DNA of 64,000 nucleotides from Neurospora tetrasperma FGSC 2508 (taxonomy: Eukaryota; Ascomycota; Sordariomycetes; Sordariales; Sordariaceae). Each line of letters begins with the position of its first letter. Within the stretch, counting starts at the first letter, position 1. A program made the translations under genes and the position numbers. This document shows, in pieces, positions 21,162 through 34,360 of this stretch. The notes under the pieces were generated by a model, which was not told the DNA's origin, ran no database searches, and worked only from the letters and a program-made list of their open reading frames with translations. Location of the stretch: the NCBI RefSeq assembly GCF_000213175.1, contig NW_009799104.1:606344-670343 (forward strand), written 5' to 3'.

Positions 21162-22685
21162 TTAATTCGGTCGTGATTTGGTATCTAATATAAGGGGCTA
21201 CCTGTAGGGACGTGACGGATAAAGCTGGGGGAGCCGAAGAAACGTTAGCCAAGTTTCCATGGACCCAGTCGTCACAGTGTTGTTCCTCAAGGTGGGTGGT
21301 GGTGATGACAGCGACAGCGATGGAGTGTTGTGTGTTTGCTTCCTGACATTCTTTCCATTTCCACCTCGTCCTCGTGTGTTCCCATCAAGAGTCTTGCTTG
21401 ATGGACCTTACCTCTAACGGGGCCTGGGACGGACACACACACACACACAGTCAATCAATTAATTGATTGCATGAAATCGATGGAGACGGCAATGGTGGGA
21501 ACCCGGCGCGACTTTGTTGAATTGGATGGGACGGATGAATGATGTTGTTGGCGGACAATGGTCGGGGATTAGGATTAGGTGAAGGGCTAAAGTAAGATTG
21601 GGGTTCCTCTTCGGGGAGAGTGGGATGCTATTACCATGGCTGATATACCCAGCAAGTACCTGGGCGTAATTAACTGCGAGCCTCCACTGCCCAATCTGAG
21701 GTAGATCGCCTGGACTAGGCTGCACGCTAGCTGGTCCAATCGTCTAATTACATGGCCCTGGTCCCTTCCCTAGGTCGTCTGAGATGGTCCGGGCGGAAGT
21801 GAACGGTCCAGAATCATAAAAAGGGTCGTTCGTTCGTGACAGGTTTTGCTTTCTGGAAGGACACCGTGGTAATGGACTCGACATGAACTTGGTGGAGATG
21901 GATGTCCTAAACAAGCAAACAAAGAAGATACATACGTTACCTTGAAGAGGAAACCACACTACCTACTTCAAAGAACAACCGAGGGACCTGTATCTCTGGC
22001 GTGAGAGGCAGGTCCATTCTTAGACTAGATTAGCATGTAAGGTAGGTACTGTAGTATTGTAAAGACATGACGCGAAAAGAAACAAGAAGACGGGACGGCA
22101 AGACGGGAGACGACAGGCGAATCCTGCAAGCACAACAACCCGTACCTGCCTGGGTTGTCAAAGTTGACAGCACCGACGGCATTCACACTGACATCGATTC
22201 GATTGACACACAGACAAGAAATGGTTCAAGGATGTTCAGGGCACTCCAGTCTGCAACTTGCAGCACCTCGATGGATCCCCCCCCCCCCCCCCCGGATGGA
22301 AATGCAAAGACCGAGCAAGGGGTACTGGTGCTGTCACGCTGTGAAATTACCGCTGAGGCGCTGGAATTGCCAATCACTGCTCGAGCTGCCAATTGTTAGT
22401 CCCGCTTATTCTGTAGCCGCCCGTCTACCAACCAATCATCAAGTCGACAGACCAACATCACGGTTACCGGTTGTCACTGTCTCGTGCATATAACAATTTG
22501 GGGAGAATTAAGTATGCTGTTCGAAAGCTCTATAGGTTTTGAATTTTGGTTGGTGAGTGATCCTATTCACACCTCTGTACTTCAGTGTCTGTTGGTGACA
22601 CATGTGGGTACAACCCTAACCCTGCCCCTGACCTACTTGGCCATCAGGGTACTTCATAAACCATCAAGGTTCTTCCAAAACTCCA
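21162..22685. other. Intergenic region with AC repeat and poly-C tract
   Basis: The probable promoter and first exon of the Whi2-like gene lie in the left part, but no splice model is clear. An AC dinucleotide run is at about 21435-21449. A run of 17 C is at 22277-22293. Two telomere-like CCCTAA units near 22612 are too few to mean anything. No independent gene is supported. Confidence 0.5.
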
Positions 22686-24940
22686 TCACTCGTCATCATC
22701 ACTATCCCCAAAAATGGCCTTAAACACTTCATCACCCGGCCTCTTCCCTTCCAACGCTTCATTCCTTGACGTATCAAGTACCACAGCAGCAGGCTTCTGT
22801 GCCTCTCCGCCTCTTTCTAAATCAGCCATGGCTGTACTCCCTCCTCCGCCGCCAGTACTCCCAAACTCCAACCCCAACAATTCCCTCTCCACAGTACCGG
22901 GTCCTCCTCCACCCTGATACCCGTACGACTGGAACTGCGACCAAACGTCATCCTTCTTCTTCCCACTAGTGGCATCGTAATTATCCGGCTGAACATGCGC
23001 CGGCGGCTTAACTCCAAACCGTTTACACAACAGTCTCGTAGGATAAAAATCCGTAACCGACCTAGTCATGGTGCCAAACATGCCCAATCTCGCCGCTTCC
23101 TCTGCCGGGTCTTCTGGTTTTGGCGGCGGCCTTGACACCACCTCCTTCGTGTCTCCCGTAGTTGATGCCGAGGACTTCGTAGAAGACGACGTAGTAAACC
23201 GACTAGCCATGAACCCCGTCATCGGCTTAAAGATCCTCGCGCAATTGAAAAACTCATGAAACTCCCTCAGCCACTCCTCATCCGTCAACTTCGCCGGTTT
23301 CGGTGGTAATTGCGGTCTGAACCCCGCCTGGACCTCCAAATAGCCTCTGTACCGTGCGCGCTTCTCCTCGTCTTCCGCATAGGGCGCGCCACCCCCGATG
23401 CCACGCGAGATGGCGGCAATGGCGGTTTCCTTGTCGAGTTTGGGAACGCGATCGAGAAGCTCTTGCTGCTTTTCGGCTTCACTGCGGGCGTAGGCGGCCG
23501 GCACTTCGCCGAGAGCTTGCGGCAGGTCGGAGCGGCCCGTGACGGCGGCGAGACGGTCGCGAGAGGCCGGGGAGATGAAGTCAAAGACGGATTTTCCGGG
23601 TAACTGCTTTTCGCCAAGGAGAGCGGCGCGGGCTTTGGGGTCGAGGGTCGAGGCTTTGGCTACGTCGGCTGTTGAGACGTAGTTTGCAGGAGACCCGCCG
23701 GCGGATTCCGGTTTGGGCGTCCTGGAAGATACCCACCCTGGAGGGATCTGGGGAGGCGGGTATTTTCCTTCGGAATTGATTTCGGTTGTGAGCGCGTCGG
23801 ATTCCTTGCCGAAGACAAAGCCGTCCAGTGGTAGGCGGCCGTCGTGGCATTTGCGGACCCCTAACCCTACTTTGCCTAATATCGACGATGCTGCTTTCTT
23901 GGTGATAAACTTTGGTTTTGCTTGTAGCGTCGGGTTGGCCGCTATCGTAGCCTTCTTTTTCTTCTTGTCTCCGCCTATTACTCGGTTGTAGGATATTTTG
24001 GGACCGACTTCGTATGGGTCTTCGTCGTCTGAGCCGGTATCGTTCAGGATACCTATCCCTATGCCTCCTCGAATTTGGCTCGTTTCCTTCTTTCGGCCCC
24101 CGCCTATTGTGAGTTTGGGTCGTCCTAGTGCGCCGTAGTCGTCCTCGTCTTCGTCGTCCGTGTCACCGTGACTGCCTTTCTTTGACCCCGCCGATCGACC
24201 AATTGGCGTCAGTCCGCTCTCTCCCGCGTATCCCAAGCCCTTGCGATCCGTCTTCTTCACAAATGCAATCATGGGTACATTTTCCGGCGCAAAGAGAAAA
24301 GTCTCCGTCTGCGCGGTCGCATCGTTTTGCAGCTCGAGCCGCGCTTTCCTCCGCACCTTGGGGCCAATGCCTTGACCTTCCCTCCAGCCCATCTTTTTGA
24401 GTAGTTTCACACCCATGGTTTCACCCTGGGGACGAAAGAGGCCCATGAGGCCGCTCGCTCGTGTGGCATCGTTCGCGGTCGAGCCTAGCCCGGCGAAGGC
24501 GGCGTTGGTCTGGATCTTCTTGGCTTCTTCAGCATCGGCAAGATCCTCCTCGTCCATAAAGTCCTCCGGTCGTTGTTGGACAGCTTTCGGGGTATCTTTG
24601 TGGCGGTTCGTGCGTGACGAGACAAATGTCGAGGGTGTCCATCCTTCTTTGGAGCCGACGGTGTTAAAGTAGCTAGTGAAGAGGTTGCCGTTAGCAAAAC
24701 AGAGAGCGGTCATTTGAAGAGGAGCTATACATACCCTGCACTGAATCCTCCTGTGAATGCGCCGTGTAGTCTTTTCCTCCCTCGCTCGTCCCTCACCTCC
24801 TGCTTCCATATCGGTACGTAGGATCCATCGTCGCGAACTTCGGGGTCGCGCGGCGGAAGAGGTGTCCCGAAGAAAACGTATGGTGATTGCTGAGCAGTAA
24901 GGTCGGCCTCGAAAGTTGCGCGTGACCTCTTGTAGGACAT
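22686..24940 (-). CDS. G-patch domain protein of the GPATCH1/TGH family
   Basis: Two exons, 24940-24735 and 24672-22686 (730 residues), joined by a 62-nt intron with donor GTATGT, branch GCTAAC and acceptor CTAG. The N-terminus is the family's conserved start region: [73 protein letters not shown]. The split codon is exactly within GFSAGY. The G-patch follows at about residues 160-200 ([19 protein letters not shown]). Further family segments are [18 protein letters not shown] and TGFMASRF. G-patch proteins usually activate DEAH helicases. Relatives such as human GPATCH1 and Arabidopsis TGH are linked to the spliceosome and to small RNA processing, so a nuclear splicing role is likely. It ends in an acidic GDSDDDE tail. 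Confidence 0.92.
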
Positions 24941-27748
24941 GGAGAGGACGTGTGGTCGAAGTGGTGGTGGAATCGTTTGTTGACAAATTACCGTATGGAA
25001 TCCGAGGCTGAAGCTCAGCAAAGGCACATGCACGCTAGATTGGTGTGGTGGTTCCAGTCGTGAGCTACACTACAGAACGCGACGGTCGCTAAATTTACTG
25101 GGTAGGGTGCTGTTCAGCCTTGCCCTGCTCCGGGTGCTGCTTGGTCAGCTGCCGGCAGGGGCAGGCATGTCATTGGTCAAAAGGGAAGGCGGTACCAGAT
25201 CTAAGAACGGAGCGGGGTCATTCTGCCGCTGGGCGATGCGGGGACGGCGCTCGACGACAGGGGCTGTCCCTGAGAAGGTGCCCTGAAACTTTGGTGATTT
25301 TACAAGACCGGCTGGGCGTTGAGGCCAGAGAGTTGAAAGACTCGAGACTGGACATTTGGTCACTACGTCTACAAGTGGAAGTTGAAACTCAATTGACGGT
25401 GGAAGCATCAGAATGAATTAGTGTAGAAAGCGTAGGCCAACTTTAGCCACAGTCAATGTCAAATCAATAGTATCAGACCGTGGAACCGGGCTCTCCCGAC
25501 CGGCTGGATCCGGGCGCCCGTTCGCTGGCGCCGAGCCAAGCTTCAGATGGCAGAAAATGGACTTCCAACTGAAGTGCCTGCAGCATCTCGGCCCGCGGAA
25601 TGCAGCCCGGTTGTTTGCTCGGCATCATGAAACAATGAAGCCGACGAAATTTCATTTTCTGAACAAACCAAACACGGATGAAGGAGACACACATTGGAGC
25701 TTCACCAAGCTGTTGAGGACGACTAGACGGTTGGAAACCCCGCATGAGGTGATAACCGTAACCCAACAACAACCTGGAGGAGATCATATTCCTGTCCTGG
25801 AAACATCGCTTTGATCCGCAGCATGATATCATTTCAGCTGGCAATCAATATCCGATGCGCATTGTTGGTCGATCCGTGATATCTCGGTGCTTTTTGTTTT
25901 TTTTACGCATTTTGTTGCATATCCTCGAAATTCCTTTGTGGCGTTTCAGATCTTTCGACGTGGATACCGCGAGATTCCAAGGGAGTGAACAAATGCCTTC
26001 AAATGTCTCCCGCGCAAGGAGAAACGGCTGTCTCATGCTGTACAACACCGACTACTTCTGGTGATTGAGGTGATGGGAACAGCCAGAAACAAGAGTCAGA
26101 AGAAGAAGAAGGTTGCATAGTACACCATCCACCATTCCGTCCCTTGTCAACTCAGCTCAATTCCGTTTCCTTGAAAATAGTCTGGTGATAAGCTTTGGTG
26201 CCTTGCACTCCAAAAGGGAACGCTCACCGCACCAATGCTGCCATTGGATGAAGCTTCCCCGCAAGTCGCAGGCCTGACACACGGCCGCCGTTCCGGAGAG
26301 CGCGACGCGATATCCAATGTCGCAGTATCAAGGCTGCGGTGTGGCACAGAGAGCTTCCTTCTTTCGAGATGTGTCAGTCAAGAAAGAAGATCGCAAATCT
26401 GAGAGTTCCCGTCCGAGCTGAAACCGCTCAAAAAGGATGTCCCGGAGACAAGCATTGACTATCTCCTGAATTGTTTGTTGGCACCAGTCTGAAGCCGCCC
26501 ATCTCTAAACCCCAGCTTCTGGCCAGTCAGATCGGATCCAGGAGTTGCATCCTTCTCGAAGGTCGCCGGGCCTTTTCCGCGTGCTGTAGACGTGGCATTG
26601 GGGAGTCGGGGACCGGCCTTGGTCGAGAACGAATCAAGAGGTCCGCGGCGGAGGGCAGGCCGTCAAGATCCCCACCACGCCAACAGCGGATCCCGATCCG
26701 GGCTGTAAGAGACCATGAGGAGGCATTTCACCGGCCATCCACCGAGATTTTCTGTCCAGGGTGCCATATGCTGATTGATGTAGAGGGGTCGATTAGTCAC
26801 CGTTGAACATGTCACAGTTCGAGTCGAAGGAGTGGCTATCGGAATGGCTTCAGGGGCTTTCGAGGGGGGGAAACATGTTGTGGTGGAAGGGTGGATGTGG
26901 GCGCCGGCCAAGAAGGACGATCATGGACGACAACTGTAGTGTACCCATATGTGGGTTCAGAAACCTTCCTTCCTTGTCCTTTGTTTCTCATCGTGACTGC
27001 AATTCACAAATGAGATGCCGGATTGCCTTGGGATGCTGGGTCCCTCCGTGGTCCCCAACAAATGAATATTTGGAGAAGACCGTTCGAGGCAACAGTCAGG
27101 AGGAGAAAGAGAACCATACTGTAGCCGTTGGTGATGACCTCGTCTGTTCGTTAGGTTTACTGTGCCTCTCATTTTCAATGTCCCGGAGTGAGTTGCCAGA
27201 GGCTGAATGTTTAGCGTTCGGTATAGTGCCATCGGTGGTGGTTAAGCGCGCTCCCATCTTCAACGTAACCTCATGTTTCACCCCAAGAACTGGAAAATGA
27301 CTTGACAAATAAACCATACCCGCCGGCATGGTTCCGAGGATGTCTGGAATCATGCTGAATGGCTTGACCCCAGATCTGTGTTGTTTTGATATCGGCCTGA
27401 TCTCTTTCCCAAAGGCGGTCGACCTGGCGGTGACACTTGAAGGCGGACAGAAACGTTCTCATGTGTTAACAGAGGGGAGGCAGGAGTACCTTGAGCAGTA
27501 ACACTAAAGACATACGGTAGGCCCACTCCAAGTCCCTTGTCCAGGGCGCCCCGTTCGCCCCGTCTGTCTCACTACAAAACCCAACCACCAATTCTTGTCA
27601 ACCTCGCAGCGGGCCCATCTCCAGAGGCTTCCCCTTCACTAGAGTGTGCTAGGTAGGTGTGCTCGCATGCTGTCTCCACTGACATTGCTTCCGCGATCCC
27701 GATTCCAGGTCCCGTCGGCCACGGACAACACAGGCAATAAGCCACATG
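24941..27748. other. Gene-poor intergenic region
   Basis: About 2.8 kb with no gene I can support. Several frames of 80-165 codons (for example 25473-25844 minus and 26803-27300 plus) have irregular composition and no domain. Base composition stays near 50% GC, and there is no obvious excess of TpA like that left by RIP. The right end may include the KIN1 promoter. Confidence 0.45.
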
Positions 27749-28716
27749 ACAATTACCAAGTCTTTCCGGGCATTTTTACAGACCACTTCCACTTCAAGTT
27801 CTCTTACATCCCCCCGTCGGCACCAAGAAAGAAAGAAAGAGTTGCTGGTGTCGGGAAGGCCGTCTCGAGGTTCAGGTTCCTCCGTTTGACACATCGGGCT
27901 GCCAAGGTTGAAGCAATTCTGATCCAATCGAAGCACGGGCCGAGGCTACGTACCTCTACCTAGAGAGACCCAAGCTCCCGTCCCGTCTTCCTTGTTCACA
28001 AGTTCCCTTCTCCGCCAGAACTGCGGACTGCACTTCCACTGCTCTGCTCCTCCCAAGAATCTGCACCACTTTTTGCTGAGGTGCTTCATCTCAACTTGCA
28101 ACACTGCCCTGCACCACAACACCCCCCGAATCCTGGATCGTCGGCAGCGGGCAGTCCAGCACCAGCAGCATTTCGCTCTGGTCCCTCCTTGCATTTTCAC
28201 ACCTCACCTACCCGACCTCTACATACATTCCCTCTCCACTGCTTCTCTCTCGCAACCGAATTTGCGTGGATCGCTCGAGACCACTTTTCCCCATTCCGCC
28301 CATTTCGCTTTGTACCTGAGCCCTGGGCGTGGTCCTGAATTAGGCTCCCGGGCCCCGACTGTAATCTTGCGACTTGCACCACGAGGTCAGTCCGGACAAT
28401 AACCTACCACGACACGGGTATCCGCCCTCCACCACCCACCCTCGTAATCGACCAAACGCCGTATCCAGATCCCTATTTAGTGGACTAGTCATCTCTACTC
28501 GTCTATACTCGACTTCATTGGCTTCGCCCATTGAGATTCCACCCAACACCAACAAACACCCCCGACCCCCGTCCTCCCCCGGCTGCGACTAGGGATTAGC
28601 ACTCCGACCGCCCTACCGCCAACCCGGCTCCATCACCCTGGGAAATCCCCTTTGCTACAGACGGACCAGAAGAGTACCTCAGGACCACCACCACACGCGT
28701 TTTCTCCACCCCCCCA
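27749..28716 (+). promoter_or_regulatory. ATG-free pyrimidine-rich 5' leader of KIN1 kinase gene
   Basis: After an ATG at 27746 the plus strand has no ATG in any frame for 968 nt, until the kinase start at 28717. The stretch is C/T-rich with many CCACC, CTCTACT and CACCAACA segments, typical of fungal leaders. I infer a long 5' UTR kept free of upstream start codons. Part of it could be promoter or a leader intron. Confidence 0.5.
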
Positions 28717-31464
28717 ATGGCGACGACACTCTCCTCTGGCGCCGCCGCCGAACTCCCCATCCGATCACAGTCTGTTCGGACTCGGCGTCCTCCTACCACA
28801 TCACGACCCGAGCCACCACTGCCGCGGTCCGAATCAACCAACAGAGCTGAAGCCTCGCGTCCCCACCGCCGGAGCAGTCAGCGATCTGCTTCAGGAGCCA
28901 CCACAGCAGCTACCACTACCACCACCACCTCCACGGCCACATCGTCGAGACACCACCCCCATTCTTCACAACAACAGCAGCAGTATCACCATCAGCAGCA
29001 GCCCGACATGTCCGCTGCCGCTGCTGCCGCCGCCGCTCCCCACGGCCACGCCAGCGCCGGGGACGACCATCGCAATGGCGCCGACGCCGGCGTCTCGACA
29101 CACCGCAGTGCCACTGGCACTACCAAGCAGCGATACCGTACCGTGATCCCCGCGCCATCCGGTAACTATGCCTTCATCAAGACGATTGGTCAAGGTAGCA
29201 TGGGTAAGGTCAAGTTGGCGAAAAAGGAGGGCACCAACGAATTGGCAAGTCAACCCATCAAACGCGACATCTCGTTTGTTCCGTTTCTGTGGCTAACTCT
29301 TTACCTTTGTTTCCGCGTGTTCAGGTCGCCTGCAAGATCATCGAAAGAGTATCGCCCGACGATGGCCGACAGTCGAGGGAAGAGCGTGAAAAGGCCGATG
29401 CCGCTAGGGAAGACCGTAACGCCCGTGAGGCGGCTATCGTTAGCCTTCTGAACCATCAGTACATTTGCGGGCTCCGCGATAACTTGCGAACAAGGTGGCA
29501 TTGGTACATGCTTTTTGAATACGTTAATGGCGGCCAAATGCTGGACTACATCATTTCCCACGGTAAGCTCAAGGAGAAGCAGGCTCGCAAGTTCGCCCGC
29601 CAAATAGCCAGCGCCGTCGACTATTGCCACCGCAACAGCATTGTCCATCGCGACTTGAAGATCGAGAACATCCTGATCAGCAAGACTGGCGACATCAAGA
29701 TTATCGATTTCGGTCTCAGCAACCTTTTCTCCCCAGAGGAGGATAGGAAACTCAAGACATACTGCGGCAGTCTGTACTTTGCCGCGCCTGAGCTTCTGCA
29801 GGCAAGGCCGTATACCGGACCCGAGGTTGACGTATGGAGCTTTGGCGTCGTTCTGTTTGTGTTGGTGTGCGGCAAGGTTCCGTTTGACGACCAATACATG
29901 CCCGCTCTCCATCAGAAAATCAAGAAGGGCGCGGTTGACTATCCCAACTGGCTTTCTTCGGGTATGTGTCAACACTCAGTTCCTGGCTCCGCTCAAAGTT
30001 ATGCTAACTTGGCTGTCTGCAGAATGCAAGCACCTGATCTCGCGCATGTTGGTAACTGACCCCAAGCAGCGAGCCACCATGCAGGAGGTCATGAACCACC
30101 CTTGGATGCTCAAGGGTTACAACGGACCTCCCGATAACTACCTCCCGCGCCGCGAGCCCCTGACGCTTCCCCTCGACCCCGAAGTCATCTCGCAGATGAC
30201 TGGTTTCAAGTTTGGGCCTCCAGAGTATATCACAGCAGAGTTGACCAAGCGCATCAAGTCGCCCAAGTACCAGGCCGCTGTGCGCCGCCTCGAGAAGGAG
30301 AGAGAACGACCGGAACCAATCGCGAAGGATGCCGAGAAGAAGCGTGGCTTTGGTTTCGATTTCTACAAGAGAAGGAACTCGGTGACGAGCAAGGACACGC
30401 TGACTGCCGCCAGTTCAGAGGGTCTTTCCCTTGGCGATGATCCTCTCAACGCGTTCGATCCTCTTATTTCCATCTACTACCTAGTCCGCGAAAAGCTCGA
30501 GCGCGAACGCAACCACGTCTACATTGACTTGCAACAACCATCCAAGGCACAGCAGCCTCCACCTTCGTCATCACAGACAGTGATGCCAGTACCTCCTTCT
30601 CCCGTTATCCGACCAAAGGAGAAGCATTCCCTCGCCGATATCGTGCCGCCACAGCCTGTCCACAATGCTGAGCCACGGAGCCGACAAAGGACAAGGTCGC
30701 ACAGTGAGGATCAGCCTAGGGAGCCCATCCAGGGTGGCCTACTGTCGCCCGATATGGTCCCCGCTAAGAAAGAGAGCACGGCCGCCGGTATCCTCCGCAG
30801 ACTTAGCACCCGTGACAGGCGAAAGGAGCCTCCAGCGACAGCTAACTCAACGGACGGCAAGCCGCCCATTCGGGGTTCCATGTCCATGCGCGCCAAGTCG
30901 CTCGGTCACGCTCGTAGGGAGTCTATCCAGATGCGACGAGCCAAGCGCGAGGCTGAGGCTGCTGCTCAGCAGGCTCAATCACAAACTACAGAGCCACAAA
31001 GAAGCTACCAGAGCCACCACCACTCTGTCCGCGAAGAGACGGATGCTGAGCTGGTGGATAGCGACATAAGAGGCGAGACCTCGGGCGGTTCCAACGAGAG
31101 GCTAGAGCCCGAAGATCCCGATCTGGTCAAGCCTGTGTTCCTCAAGGGTATCTTCAGCGTATCCACAACCTCGACCAAACCTCTCTCAGAAATACGGGCG
31201 GATATTAAGCGAGTGTTGCGGGTGCTTGGCGTGGAGTTCAATGAGATCAAGGGTGGCTTCAGCTGTCGCCACACACCCAGCATCAACCACGCTGAACGCC
31301 AACCGACGGTAATGACCGAAGGCGGCAACGAGATCGAATTCGAGATCTTGATCGTCAAGGTTCCGATTGTCAGTCTCCACGGTGTCCAGTTCAAGAGGCT
31401 CGCCGGAAACACATGGCAGTACAAGGCCTTGGCGGAGCAGATCGTCAGGGAGCTGCGACTATGA
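28717..31464 (+). CDS. kin1: KIN1/KIN2 (PAR-1/MARK-type) serine/threonine kinase
   Basis: Three exons: 28717-29244, 29325-29961 and 30023-31464 (868 residues). Residues 1-145 are a disordered head with Thr, Gln, His and Ala tracts. The kinase domain starts at [20 protein letters not shown] and spans to about residue 420. It has VACKII (VAIK Lys), [12 protein letters not shown] (HRD), IIDFGLSNL (DFG) and [20 protein letters not shown], the KIN1-specific activation segment. All catalytic residues are present. The C-terminal KA1 domain (about 770-868, [35 protein letters not shown]) binds acidic lipids. Family members control polarity, septation and secretion at the cell cortex. Intron 1 (29245-29324) has a GC donor (GCAAGT) with branch CTAAC and acceptor CAG; only this donor keeps frame into VACKII. 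Intron 2 (29962-30022) is normal GTATGT-CAG. Confidence 0.95.
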
Positions 31465-34360
31465 TGGGCTGGCTGATGGATTGAAATTTGTTGGATTATA
31501 CTGTAAGACTGCTGGCATGGAATGACGACAGCATGGGAAGCGAGCGATTGGTTTGCAGTATCCCTGAGGGTGAGCAAAATGTACTTTTGATGATTTGACA
31601 GTCTGGGTGTTCTACGTTGGTTGGGGGAGTTACCTAGCTACCTGAACCTTACCCCTTGACTGTCTCGCTCAGCCTTGAAACGCGGAGTCCTAGGTCTGAG
31701 ACCGGACTTCTACTCTCTCGCAAAACAACAAAACAAGAAAGAACAGGGACAGGTGTCACAAAGGGGGGAAAAGGAAACAGGAATCATGTTTGCGGGTTGT
31801 TCTTATTTCATGTACTTTGCGCGCGCAGCACTCTCGCTTACACTCTCACTCTCACACATTCTAGACTGGTGATTGGTCTGGTTGGTCGGTCGTTTTTTTC
31901 CTCACGGTTGGGCTTGGCACTACTTACATACTGATGTCTGATTTTTATACGCGTCCCTTTTTTTTCCCGCGTGGCATGGCAGCAGCAGAAGCAGCAAAGA
32001 AGATGTGGCTTGATTTTTTTTTGTTTTTTTTTTGTTTAGTCCTCTGGCTTTTTAGGAAGGAAAGAGAGACGGGAGGGGGAGCGGCTTTAGCGGCTTACGC
32101 TCACTCTTATATTAACACTTAATACTTCTTTTTTAATCCCTATCAACACTACTGCGCTGATGTACACTTGGTTTTTCTTTCTATGTACATGTAACTTCGA
32201 TAAGGTAAAGCAAAGGATTTTTTGGGTAGCGAGTAAAAAAAGAGAAAGTCTCGTCTGAGGAACCAGCCTGGTCAAATGATGTGATCAAGTGAAGGGGGGG
32301 CACTGTGAGTTAATATGACTTCGGACACTCGTCTTTTTATGAACAATGATTGTGGTTATCCCCAATTTGAATCCCCATCCGCATCCTAATACCGCCCAAC
32401 CAGCCCAACGAGCCGCCTCAACGAGCCGCCTCAACCCATGTCCAGATATCGGAAAGCCACCACAAATCCAGACCAAGGTGACAAACATCCTCTCCAGCCT
32501 CGACCATGTTTGACTACTAGTCAAGCCCTGCCAACCCTCCCCCACCTCAGCTTTCCAGGTTCCCTCCCTGGCCAAACTCACCGGTTCACCGGTTCACCAG
32601 CTCATCGGGTATCAGATATAATAGACACCCTGTATTTGCATCCTACTCCATTCACCACCATGTTCTGGCTCCCAAGTACCCAGACTTGTTGGTTTCACCC
32701 CTCTTCTCCCTTTTTCCACTTTTCTTTTACCACAGTCATGAATCTATCTTTGTGATCTTGGATATTACTGAGACCAGTCCGTGTTCTTTCCTCTTCACTC
32801 ATATCCCCACTTTCCTCGCCGAGGTACCTAATTAAAGTAATCCAGAATTCAAGGCACTGAATCAACATCTTGTCCTGTCACGTCAGCCTACCATACCTCT
32901 CATCCATATTTACATCCTCTATGATTTTGGTCCCTTATGAACGCATGCCCTTTGTCTCGGGTCTGACACCCGGACCTTTTTTTTTTCTCTTCTTTCTATC
33001 ATCAAACCATTTTAGATTTTGCTATGCATTCCCAACGCCTAGACCGTGGTGCAACAAACCACTACGTAAAGTATATCAAGAAAATTTATCACCAACGACC
33101 CGTCTCGGTCTACAAGGTGGCGGTCAGGGATGTCGACGTGCACGCACTCTTCGACACTGTATCAAACTTGTTGTTTGTACACTTGACTTCGCCATCACTT
33201 GTTCTGCGGCTCTTTGAGATCTCTCGTGGCACCAAGGTAGTGAGTGTATTTCACTACATATCTACCTACCTCGACATCACAATGATGATCTCGGCCGGGT
33301 AGGTAGGTAGGTAGATAGGTACTTAATTCACAGCATCCCCAAGTCTTTATGAACGATCAAGGTATTGTGCAGTTGGTCTGGTCTTGAAAGATCTGTTTCT
33401 TGACTGAATGCTTTTCATCACGGAGTGTCAATGACTTCCTCCTCATCCACTTAACAGATCAGCGGCAGGTTGGTCACGCTTCGAACACGCGCAACCACGT
33501 ACCAACAAGGCGGCCATCTCTTTCTTTTGTTTCCCAAGGAAACAGGAGTCATGGCTCAAGCGTGTGCTACGGCTCTTACTTGCTGGGACATCGAGACGAA
33601 GGCGCTTCGAGCCTTCAACAGGCAGGTAGTTATGATCTCAAGCCCGGGTTAGTTGGCTGTTGTCCGGAGCCGAATGAACTACACGATTATCAACGATATC
33701 ACCAACTCAGCGTTTTCTTTATCATCAAGTCTCCGTGACAACCTCCGTCACCGAGTGTCATGAACGATGAGCGAGTTGGATATTTCCGAAAGACGAATGT
33801 TCACCAACATCATCATCCGCTGTGTTTTCCTTTGATTATGGAGTCTTCAATGTCGAGATTCCAGCCGCCCATCCTCGAGAACCACCGGTCCGTTGGTTGT
33901 TGATATCCTCTCATCGATTTGGCCACCGCGAGGAAACCGACGATGTTGGAGGTTTCTTCGTTGACCTGCTGGAAATTTCTTCATTGACCTCTGCGCGTAT
34001 CGCAGTGGACATCCTCGACGGCCTGATGATGCCTCTCGAGTACAAAATGAGCAGGCCTCTCTCATCAGAAAGTTTGATCGTGAGAGAAGCAGACACATCC
34101 AGATCCGAAACTCCTGAATATCTACTATCTAGCTGGTCTATTCTCTACAAGCGCTTTCAAAAACCTTGGATCCAAGCAAGTAAGCACGCACTTTCACTCC
34201 TCAACAGCCGAGGAGAGTCCTCACCTCACCTTGTAGAATCAACGCATCATAGTTCACCCACTCATCCTTCATGTTTTACAGACTCATCCCCTTCAACAAC
34301 CCGAAAGAAGAAGAGAAAAAACCACAAACCCCCGCGAAAGCCAACAGCAACCACTCCACC
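31465..34360. repeat. Gene-poor intergenic region with simple repeats
   Basis: About 2.9 kb without a supported gene. The left 700 nt are probably the KIN1 3' flank (T-rich, with T runs near 31890, 31955 and 32015). A TAGG array sits at 33299-33320. A 92-codon frame from the ATG at 33024 and a 214-codon frame ending at 34463 have no domain. Either might be an exon of an unrecognised gene, but nothing links them. Confidence 0.4.

Noticed and set aside
22608-22624. Telomere-like CCCTAA units
   Set aside because: Only two partial units here (and again near 56333); expected by chance.
24941-27748. Possible RIP-mutated repeat or transposon relic
   Set aside because: No drop in GC, no terminal repeats, and no transposase or reverse transcriptase motifs in any frame.
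31005-31577. 190-codon minus-strand frame, Ser/Leu-rich
   Set aside because: Antisense to the KIN1 KA1 region.
33024-33302. 92-codon frame starting MHSQRLDRG
   Set aside because: Has a proper ATG and plausible codons, but no domain and no linked exon; left as an uncertain candidate.
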